Assembly (NCBI GenBank): GCA_947629325.1
Contig: CANRDE010000006.1
Location: 1 to 52,069 of the forward strand
Direction of reading: 5' to 3'
Source of the DNA: an uncultured Bacilli bacterium
GTDB lineage: Bacteria; Bacillota_I; Bacilli_A; RF39; UBA660
Length of the DNA: 52,069 bases
The notes beneath the pieces are model-generated. The model had not been told where the DNA came from. It did not search any database and was given only the letters and a program-made list of their open reading frames with translations. How positions within the stretch are numbered: the first letter of the stretch is position 1; the number at the start of each line of letters is the position of its first letter. Positions 19,961-27,682 of the stretch are shown here, in pieces. The translations under genes were made by a program, and so were the position numbers.

Positions 19961-20572
19961 ATGAATAAGAAAAATTGGATAGCTATTATTTTAGGAATAG
20001 TATTTATCGGTTTAATAATTTTAATTAAAACTAATCTAATAGAAAGTTTTGATACTTTTTGCTATAATTTGGTGACTTTTAAAATTAATAATTTTTTTAC
20101 TAATTTTTATAAATGCTTTACTTTTTTAGGCAGTACTATTTTCATTATTGTTTTAACCATTTTTCTTTTTTTCTTATTTCTTTTTTTAAAAAAGAAGAAT
20201 ATTAGTTTTATTATTGCGGCTGAAATAATTATTTCTACTTTAGTCAATAATGTTATTAAATTAATTATAAGAAGACCAAGACCAACTGTATTAGCTTTGG
20301 TTACGGAAAAAACTTTTAGTTTCCCTAGTGGTCATACGATGGCAGCGGTTACTTTATATGGCCTTTTACTATATTTAGTAATTAAAAGTCAATGGCATCA
20401 AAATATTAAAATATTGTCATGTATTTTTTTAGGACTATTACCATTACTAGTAGGGGTCAGCAGAATTTATTTAGGGGCACATTTTGCGAGTGATATTTTA
20501 GGAGGGGGAATTGCTTCTACTATCATTCTTCTTCTATCAACAAACTATATTGCTAAAAAAAATTTATTATAG
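19961..20572 (+). CDS. PAP2 superfamily phosphatase
   Basis: KLIIRRPRP, PSGHT, SRIYLGAHFASDILGG. Confidence 0.92.
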   Translation: MNKKNWIAIILGIVFIGLIILIKTNLIESFDTFCYNLVTFKINNFFTNFYKCFTFLGSTIFIIVLTIFLFFLFLFLKKKNISFIIAAEIIISTLVNNVIKLIIRRPRPTVLALVTEKTFSFPSGHTMAAVTLYGLLLYLVIKSQWHQNIKILSCIFLGLLPLLVGVSRIYLGAHFASDILGGGIASTIILLLSTNYIAKKNLL

Positions 20573-20602
20573 TAAAATATTAAGAGAAATTATGGTGAAA
20601 TA

Positions 20603-21472
20603 ATGAAAAAAATAAAATTATTAGTAGTAATATATTTAACAATTTTTCTATTATGTGGATGTAGTATTGGTAAAAACAGTTTAGAAAATGCTACAATTTA
20701 TACAACTGTTTATCCGGTAGAGTTTATTACTAATTATTTATATGGTGATAGTAGTACGGTTAAAAGTATATATCCCTATGGAATAAACATTAATGATTAT
20801 AATCTTACAGAAAAACAAATAGCAGAATACTCTAAAGGAGATTTATTTGTTTACATAGGTTTGGGTAGTGAAAAAAACATTGCCAAATCATTAAGAAATA
20901 GTAATGATGATTTGTTAGTAATCGATGCTACATATGGTTTAAATTATAATAATAATATTGAAGAATTATGGTTAGCTCCAAATAACTTTTTAATGCTTGC
21001 TAAAAATATTAAAACTTCATTAAATGAATATTTAGATAATACATTAATAAGTGAAAATATTGAAGAAAAATATAATGATTTATATACTAAAGTATCTTGG
21101 GTTGATGCTGAACTTAGAAACGTAGCCAAAGAGGCTAAAGAAAATGATAATGTAACTTTAGTAGTTTCTTCTAATGTTTTTAAATATTTGGAAAATTATG
21201 GATTTGATATTATTTCTCTAGAAGATATTGAAGGTGCTAATAGTGAGACTATTTTACAAGACTTGAAAAATAAATTTAAAAATTCTAAATATTCTTCTAT
21301 TATAAAATTGAAAAGTGAAACTAATACGGATCTTATAAATGAATTAATTGATAAAAATAAGGCAACATTAATTGAAATAAATGATTTAATTACTAATAAC
21401 GATCCTGTTGCTGATTATGTTTCTTTGCAATATGAAAATATTACCTTAATTAGAAATCTTTTAATTAAATAA
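20603..21472 (+). CDS. ZnuA/TroA-like substrate-binding lipoprotein lacking canonical metal ligands
   Basis: Lipobox LLCGC; IYTTVYPVEFITNYLYGD...IYPYGININDYNLTEKQIAEYSKGDLFVYIGLG. Confidence 0.75.
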   Translation: MKKIKLLVVIYLTIFLLCGCSIGKNSLENATIYTTVYPVEFITNYLYGDSSTVKSIYPYGININDYNLTEKQIAEYSKGDLFVYIGLGSEKNIAKSLRNSNDDLLVIDATYGLNYNNNIEELWLAPNNFLMLAKNIKTSLNEYLDNTLISENIEEKYNDLYTKVSWVDAELRNVAKEAKENDNVTLVVSSNVFKYLENYGFDIISLEDIEGANSETILQDLKNKFKNSKYSSIIKLKSETNTDLINELIDKNKATLIEINDLITNNDPVADYVSLQYENITLIRNLLIK

Positions 21473-21490
21473 ATATAAAGTGTACAAAAG

Positions 21491-21511
21491 AGCTAGTAAG
21501 TAGCTTTTTTT
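21491..21511 (+). terminator. Intrinsic terminator
   Basis: agcta-gtaag-tagct + T7. Confidence 0.65.
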
Positions 21512-21638
21512 GATTAATTAAATTTTATTACCAGAAAAATATATGAGTTAAAAGGTTAATCAAATATCAATCTTTTTAGGTAGTAAGATTTAAAATATTT
21601 TAAAAATATGCTAAATTAGAATTAAGGAGGAATTTTGA

Positions 21639-22082
21639 TTGAAAGAATATAAACATTTGGGAGCCTATGGCATTATTATAAAAAATAACAAAATTTTATT
21701 AATTAAAAAAAATGGCGGTCTTTATGATGGTAAGTTAGATTTACCAGGGGGAACCATTGAATTTGGTGAGAAACCTGAGGAAGCATTAAAAAGAGAAATT
21801 TTAGAAGAAGTTGGCATTATCGTCACCAATTCTAAGCTCCATGATGTTAATTCAGTTTGTTTTGATTGGAAAGAAGAAAACACGCAATTAAAAGTGCACC
21901 ATATTGGCATTTTTTATAAGATTTTAGCCTTTGATAATGAGATAAAAAAACAAATGAACCTTGATTCTCAAAATGATGATTCTTTGGGAGCAGATTTTTA
22001 TGTTATTAATAAATTAAATAAAAAAAATTTATCAGCAATTGCCATATTAGAATTAGAAAAATTAGGTTATGAAATAAAATAA
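21639..22082 (+). CDS. NUDIX hydrolase
   Basis: Nudix box GGTIEFGEKPEEALKREILEEVGI; TTG start after aaggagg. Confidence 0.92.
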   Translation: MKEYKHLGAYGIIIKNNKILLIKKNGGLYDGKLDLPGGTIEFGEKPEEALKREILEEVGIIVTNSKLHDVNSVCFDWKEENTQLKVHHIGIFYKILAFDNEIKKQMNLDSQNDDSLGADFYVINKLNKKNLSAIAILELEKLGYEIK

Positions 22083-22089
22083 GGGGGAA

Positions 22090-22437
22090 ATGATGGAAAG
22101 AACAAATGCAAAAGATTATTTAGGAAAAGAAGTAACTGTGAAAATCGATAGGCCTTTGGGTTCAAGGCATCCTAAGCATGGTTTTATGTACTTATTAAAT
22201 TATGGATTTATTCCTAATACAAAAAGTGGCGATGGGGAAGAATTGGATGCTTATGTGTTAGGGGAATTTGAACCTGTAGATGAAATTAAGGGAACGGTTA
22301 TTGCAGTTATTCAAAGAATTAACGATGACGATGATAAACTAATTGTTTCTAAGAATGGTAAGGTTTATTCTGATGAGGCAATTAAAGCTTTAACCGAATT
22401 TCAAGAACAATATTTTAAGTCTATAATTATTAAATAA
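22090..22437 (+). CDS. Short inorganic pyrophosphatase-like protein
   Basis: LNYGFIPNTKSGDGEELDAYVLGE resembles the YGxI...DGDPxDxxV motif. Confidence 0.75.
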   Translation: MMERTNAKDYLGKEVTVKIDRPLGSRHPKHGFMYLLNYGFIPNTKSGDGEELDAYVLGEFEPVDEIKGTVIAVIQRINDDDDKLIVSKNGKVYSDEAIKALTEFQEQYFKSIIIK

Positions 22438-22530
22438 TTTATTAAAAAGTCAGTTGGCAATTTTTAGAAAAAAGAAACAAATGTTTGCTTTTGTTTATTT
22501 TTTGTTTTATAATAATAATGGTGAAGAAAA

Positions 22531-23739
22531 ATGAATCTGCAAGAAAAATTAAAAATATTAGCTGACAGTGCAAAATATGATGCTTCTTGTTCTTCGTCAG
22601 GAAGTAATAGACAAAGTAGTTTTGGTAATGCTCATATGTCAGGAATTTGCCATTCTTTTTCCTCGGATGGTAGATGTATATCCTTACTTAAAATTCTTCT
22701 AACAAATTGTTGTATTTTTGATTGTAAATATTGTTTAAATCGTAAAAGCAATAATATTCCAAGAGCCATATTTACTCCAGAAGAAATTTGCGCTATAACG
22801 ATAAATTTTTATAAAAGAAATTATATCGAAGGTTTATTTTTAAGTTCGGGAATTATTAAAAATCCCAATTATACGATGGATTTAATAATTCAAACGGTGG
22901 AATTATTAAGAAATAAATATCATTTTGGTGGTTATATTCATGCTAAAGTGATTCCCGGAGCCGATGAGTCATTGCTAAAAAAATTAGGTAGTCTGGTAGA
23001 TAGATTAAGTGCAAATATTGAACTTCCCACAGAAAACGGTTTAAAGCTTTTAGCTCCTAATAAAAAAAGTGTAAATATTAATAAAGTAATGAAGTATGTA
23101 AAAGATAATCGAAGTAAAAATTTTGTTCCTGCGGGTCAAAGCACGCAAATGATAATCGGTGCTACCAAAGAGACCGATTTAGATATTATGCTTAAAAGTG
23201 AGACTATGTATCGAAATTATAATTTAAAAAGAGTCTTTTATTCTGCTTATGTGCCAGTTAATACCGATAGTAATTTACCTACTATATCTATTCCGCCTTT
23301 AAAAAGGGAAAATAGGCTATATCAAACCGATTGGCTACTTCGTTATTATGGCTTTAAAGTAACAGATATATTAGATCATGAGAATCCTAATTTGAATATT
23401 TTAGTTGATCCTAAAGCATCATGGGCTTTGAAAAATTTGCAAACTTTTCCTAAAGAAATTATGACATGTAGTTATTATGAATTATTAAAAGTTCCTGGTA
23501 TTGGTGTTACTTCGGCCAAGAGAATTATGAAATCGCGGCAATATTTTAAATTATCATTTAAAGATTTAAAAAGGATGGGAGTAGTTTTAAAACGAGCCCA
23601 ATATTTTATTACTTGTAATGGCAAATTTAATCTAAGGGAGGAATATATTAATAAAGGTTTTATTGAATCGAATTTGGTTTGGGAAGAATTAGAAAAATCT
23701 AATTCTATAACTAATAATAAGCAGTTGAGTTTATTTTAA
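22531..23739 (+). CDS. Putative DNA modification/repair radical SAM protein (TIGR03916-like)
   Basis: CIFDCKYC (CX3CX2C) cluster; C-terminal helix-hairpin-helix-like LLKVPGIGVTSAKRIMKSR. Confidence 0.88.
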   Translation: MNLQEKLKILADSAKYDASCSSSGSNRQSSFGNAHMSGICHSFSSDGRCISLLKILLTNCCIFDCKYCLNRKSNNIPRAIFTPEEICAITINFYKRNYIEGLFLSSGIIKNPNYTMDLIIQTVELLRNKYHFGGYIHAKVIPGADESLLKKLGSLVDRLSANIELPTENGLKLLAPNKKSVNINKVMKYVKDNRSKNFVPAGQSTQMIIGATKETDLDIMLKSETMYRNYNLKRVFYSAYVPVNTDSNLPTISIPPLKRENRLYQTDWLLRYYGFKVTDILDHENPNLNILVDPKASWALKNLQTFPKEIMTCSYYELLKVPGIGVTSAKRIMKSRQYFKLSFKDLKRMGVVLKRAQYFITCNGKFNLREEYINKGFIESNLVWEELEKSNSITNNKQLSLF

Positions 23740-24482
23740 TGGAAAACATATATCTTTATCATGATGATTTTCCGCATTTAATAAATTTAGTAATTTATCT
23801 TATAAAAAATAAAATAAAACCTTTTGATATTAAGCCTTTAGGATATAAGCCCAACTTATTTGATAATTTAATTAATTTAAATTTGACTTTTAATGAAAAT
23901 ATAGGGAAACAATTAATCAAAATAATCGGATATGAAAATTTTAGAACAATTCATTATGTTTATTTATCAGTTGCTGTTAATAAAGAATTAATCATATACT
24001 ATTATTTATTAAATTATGCCAAATATAAAGAAAATTTAAATAAAATGTTTAACTTAAGATGCGTAAGTGAAGCCCTACGTCTTAGCAAAAGAGTAGGAGG
24101 AGAAGCTCATCGTTGGAAGGGGTTTGTTCGTTTTAAAGAACTACAAAATAAGGTTTTATATGCGGAGATAAATCCCGATAATAATATATTAAGTTTGGTA
24201 TCACATCATTTTAAAAATAGATTGCCACAAGAATATTGGATTATTAAAGATGTAAAAAGAAATTTGCTTAGTGTATACAATCAAAAAGACTTTTATATTA
24301 TAGCAGGAGAGGCACTTAATTTAGTAAAAGGAACCAGTTTAAATGAAAATTGGATTGAAAATTTATGGATAGAATTTTATAAAACGGTAAGTATAAAAGA
24401 AAGAAAAAATGAAAAATGCCGCATGAATTTTATGCCCAAAAAATATTGGCATTATATTACGGAGGTAAAAGACGAATTATGA
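23739..24482 (+). CDS. DUF4130 / TIGR03915-like DNA metabolism protein
   Basis: SEALRLSKRVGGEAHRWKGFVRFKEL motif; partner of the rSAM protein; start overlaps upstream stop (TAATG). Confidence 0.85.
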   Translation: MENIYLYHDDFPHLINLVIYLIKNKIKPFDIKPLGYKPNLFDNLINLNLTFNENIGKQLIKIIGYENFRTIHYVYLSVAVNKELIIYYYLLNYAKYKENLNKMFNLRCVSEALRLSKRVGGEAHRWKGFVRFKELQNKVLYAEINPDNNILSLVSHHFKNRLPQEYWIIKDVKRNLLSVYNQKDFYIIAGEALNLVKGTSLNENWIENLWIEFYKTVSIKERKNEKCRMNFMPKKYWHYITEVKDEL

Positions 24483-26026
24483 AAAAAGTAGTAAATGGTG
24501 AGGAATTGTATCAAAAAATGCAAGAAGCGGTAAGTCTTTTGTGTGGAACAGTTAAAAAGACTTTAGGCCCACAGGGTAATAATATAATAATTGATCATTC
24601 TAATTTTAGTCCCTTTATTACAAATGATGGGGTAACAATTGCTGAAAATATTGAAAGTGATGATGCGGTGGTCAATACAATCTTAGAATTAGCTAAAGAA
24701 GCATCTTTAAATACGAATGATAAAGTAGGAGATGGAACTACTACAACTTTAGTATTATTAGAGAGTATTTTTAATCAAGGTTTAAAAATAATAAATAAAA
24801 AAGTTAGTGCCATTGTCTTAAAAAAAGAATTAAATGAAGCTATGTTAGATATTATTACTAGAATTAATCAACTCTCTAAAGTGCCAGAGCGGGATGAATT
24901 AGTAGCTATTGCTAAAGTTTCTAGTAATGATGAAGAGATTGGCCAAATAGTAAGTGATGTTTATTTAAATATTTTAAATAAAGAAGGAATAACTATTAAA
25001 GAAGGGGAGGAAGAAAATACAAGGGTTAATTATTTAAAAGGTTATAGTATGGATAGCAATTTAGCATCTCCTTATTTTTTAGCTGGTTTAAAGGAACAAA
25101 GATTAGCAAATGTGCAAATTTTAATTGGAGATTTTATTTTAACTGATATAGAAGAAATCGCTTCATTGATTAATATTTTAATTAAAAATAAAAAGAGTCT
25201 GGTAATTATAGCTAATGATTATTCCGCTGAATTTATTCAAAGCATATTAGAAATTAATACCAATTATGATTTAAAAGTTTTTTTACTAAAAACGCCAGAA
25301 TATGGTTTTAGACAACAATCAATTTTAGCTGATCTAGGGGCCATCGCAAATTGTGAAATTGTTCATGCGCCTAATGCCATCCAATACAATAATTTAGGTC
25401 AAATTGATAATATGGTAATAAGCAATGAAAAATGCAATATGGATTTTAAATATAATGATAAGATAAAGCGTCATATTTTAAGATTAAATGAAAATATTAA
25501 AAATACCAATACGGAACAGGATTTTATTGCTAAAAGAATTACCATGTTGGAAAGTGGAACCGCTGAAATCTTAGTAGGGGGAATCACTACAACGGAACGA
25601 AGAGAAAAGAGAATGCGTTTTGAAGATGCCTTATGCTCAGTAAATTTAGCCGCTAAAGGAGTAGTACCTGGTGGAGGAATTACTTTAGCCAAAATTGCCG
25701 ATCAGTTGTCAGCTTCTAATGATGGATTTCATATTTTAAAAGAGGCTTTAAAAGAACCTTTAAAGCAAATATTAATAAATGCCGGGCTTAATGATATTGA
25801 CATCAATACTAAAATAAAAAATAATAATTTTAACCGATTATTTAATATTAATACTAACCAATATGAAGAAATAGAAAAGACTCGAGTTTTGGATGCTACT
25901 GATGTTGTTTTGAATTCTTTAAAAAATGCTGTTTCCATTGCAAGTATTCTTTTAACAACGTCAAGTGTCGTCATTAATGAATATAAGGCTAATTCTAACT
26001 CGCAAAATATTTATGAAGAATTATAA
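24479..26026 (+). CDS. Divergent GroEL-like (group I) chaperonin
   Basis: VKKTLGPQGNNIII, NDGVTIAENIE, VGDGTTTTLVLLE, EILVGGITTTERREKRMRFEDALCSVNLAAKGVVPGGG, VLDATDVVLNSLKNAVSIASILLTT. ATG at 24479 preceded by ggaggt; the listed ORF start 24416 is too early. Confidence 0.88.
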   Translation: MKKVVNGEELYQKMQEAVSLLCGTVKKTLGPQGNNIIIDHSNFSPFITNDGVTIAENIESDDAVVNTILELAKEASLNTNDKVGDGTTTTLVLLESIFNQGLKIINKKVSAIVLKKELNEAMLDIITRINQLSKVPERDELVAIAKVSSNDEEIGQIVSDVYLNILNKEGITIKEGEEENTRVNYLKGYSMDSNLASPYFLAGLKEQRLANVQILIGDFILTDIEEIASLINILIKNKKSLVIIANDYSAEFIQSILEINTNYDLKVFLLKTPEYGFRQQSILADLGAIANCEIVHAPNAIQYNNLGQIDNMVISNEKCNMDFKYNDKIKRHILRLNENIKNTNTEQDFIAKRITMLESGTAEILVGGITTTERREKRMRFEDALCSVNLAAKGVVPGGGITLAKIADQLSASNDGFHILKEALKEPLKQILINAGLNDIDINTKIKNNNFNRLFNINTNQYEEIEKTRVLDATDVVLNSLKNAVSIASILLTTSSVVINEYKANSNSQNIYEEL

Positions 26027-26122
26027 AAGTATAACTAAAGAAAAAATACATATACTAAAAGTAGTTAAAGTATTTGACTAAAAGAATTACTTGTGTTAAA
26101 CTATAGAAGTAATTCTTGGTAT

Positions 26123-26215
26123 GGAGTAGTACTCAAGAGGCTGAAGAGGCGCCCCTGCTAAGGGTGTAGGTTGGGTTAAACTGACGCGAGAGTTCAAATC
26201 TCTCCTGCTCCGCCA
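26123..26215 (+). tRNA. tRNA-Ser(GCU)
   Basis: ggagtag...ctgctcc acceptor, long variable arm, CTGCTAA anticodon loop, GTTCAAATC T-loop, discriminator G, encoded CCA. Confidence 0.93.
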
Positions 26216-26226
26216 TTATAGATATT

Positions 26227-26253
26227 AAAATCCTACATTGCTAGGATTTTTAT
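26227..26253 (+). terminator. Intrinsic terminator
   Basis: aaaatccta-cattgc-taggatttttattt. Confidence 0.75.
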
Positions 26254-26319
26254 TTGGCAAGAAAAGGCTTGAAAAAGTTTAATTATTCTGCTATACTACA
26301 CCACTAAGGGGAAGTTTAT

Positions 26320-27171
26320 ATGAAAAGGGTAGATAGAGAATTTGAGGAATATCGAAAAAAACAAGCCTCATATTTAATGCAAGTTTTCAATGATATTTAT
26401 TTAATTAATAAAAATAAAAATCAATATCCAGCATATTTAATCAAATATTGTAATGTTATAATGAATGATATAAGAGAAGTTTTGGTAAAAGTTAATAACG
26501 CTAGCGAAAGACGGCAAATTGAAGAAACCATGAGGATGTTTTTATATGTAGTTAATACTAACTATAAGAAAATATTGAAAAAATTTCAAAAAGCCAATCA
26601 TCTTCGCAAAATTGATGTTAATTTAAATGTTTTGCCATCAGAATTATGGCAAAATTTAAAAAATTACCAACTTCAATCTCAAGAATCTGATTTTGAAAAA
26701 GATTTTGATGCCATATTTGCCGATTTATTTTCTGGTAATGACACGAGTATTGAACCAGGAACTGAGCCAAACGATAAACGGGATACTCAAGATGAATTAG
26801 AGGTAAAGGGCTCTGTTCTAGAAGAGGATAATATTGCTAATTCTATTTTTTCAGATGGAAATCAAGATGAAGAAATAATAATAGATCGAGAAGGAGAAGA
26901 AATGATTCCTTTAGCTCAAAATAATCAAACTGTTTGTTTACCGGTTTTAGAAGAAAGCGGGAATGACGGTTCTAACATAAAAATTATAGAAGAAATACTA
27001 GAAACTGACGGCGAAAGGAGTCATAATAATTTAAACGAAGGAAGAATGGTGAGAATTATTATTTCTGATTCGGAAGAGCAAACTCCCGTATCCCCAATTC
27101 CAGCACCCTCAGTTGTTTTATTACAAAAAGCATATGTTAACCATTCCCGTCGTAGAAGATTTCCTAGATAA
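26320..27171 (+). CDS. Uncharacterised protein with acidic linker and basic C-terminus
   Basis: ORF; N-terminal domain shared with the next gene (YPAYLIKYCNVIM...LPSELWQNL); tail HSRRRRFPR. Confidence 0.75.
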   Translation: MKRVDREFEEYRKKQASYLMQVFNDIYLINKNKNQYPAYLIKYCNVIMNDIREVLVKVNNASERRQIEETMRMFLYVVNTNYKKILKKFQKANHLRKIDVNLNVLPSELWQNLKNYQLQSQESDFEKDFDAIFADLFSGNDTSIEPGTEPNDKRDTQDELEVKGSVLEEDNIANSIFSDGNQDEEIIIDREGEEMIPLAQNNQTVCLPVLEESGNDGSNIKIIEEILETDGERSHNNLNEGRMVRIIISDSEEQTPVSPIPAPSVVLLQKAYVNHSRRRRFPR

Positions 27172-27186
27172 ATTAAGAGGATTAAA

Positions 27187-27597
27187 ATGAAATTAAAAGA
27201 AGAATTACCGATGATTAAAGATATAGCTGAATATAGATTGTTAATTGAAAAATATATAGAAGATATTCAAAATATGAATGTCGAAGATTACCCTCTTTAT
27301 TTTGTTAAATATTGTTATAAATTGATGCAACATTTAATTTGGATAATGAGTGCTATATCAACAAGCAATGATTGGCAACAAATACAGAATTATTGGGATA
27401 GTTTTTTAAAAATAGTTTATAAGTATTATAAAAAGATTGCTAAAAAAGCTCAAGTAAAAACCAAAGTTGCTTATGTAATAGTGGATTATAATTTGTTACC
27501 TAGCCAATTTTGGAAATCTGTCAATTATCCTAATATGCTAGCTATAAAGGCACAAAGTGGAGAAAATATACCAGATTTAGGAGAATTTATTCCCTGA
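27187..27597 (+). CDS. Uncharacterised protein, paralogue of the upstream N-terminal domain
   Basis: YPLYFVKYCYKLM...LLPSQFWKSV; stop TGA. Confidence 0.75.
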   Translation: MKLKEELPMIKDIAEYRLLIEKYIEDIQNMNVEDYPLYFVKYCYKLMQHLIWIMSAISTSNDWQQIQNYWDSFLKIVYKYYKKIAKKAQVKTKVAYVIVDYNLLPSQFWKSVNYPNMLAIKAQSGENIPDLGEFIP

Positions 27598-27634
27598 AAT
27601 GATCCCACAAAAAATTTGAAGATAAATAAATAAG

Positions 27635-27658
27635 AGGTTAGAAATTCTAGCCTTTTTA
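27635..27658 (+). terminator. Intrinsic terminator
   Basis: aggttaga-aat-tctagcct + T-rich tract. Confidence 0.7.
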
Positions 27659-27682
27659 TTTTTTATAGAGTATAATTAAACT

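Noticed and set aside
22441-22510. Possible structured leader upstream of the rSAM gene (aaacaaatgtttgcttttgttt)
   Set aside because: Short AT-rich imperfect hairpin; more likely a weak terminator plus promoter than a riboswitch.
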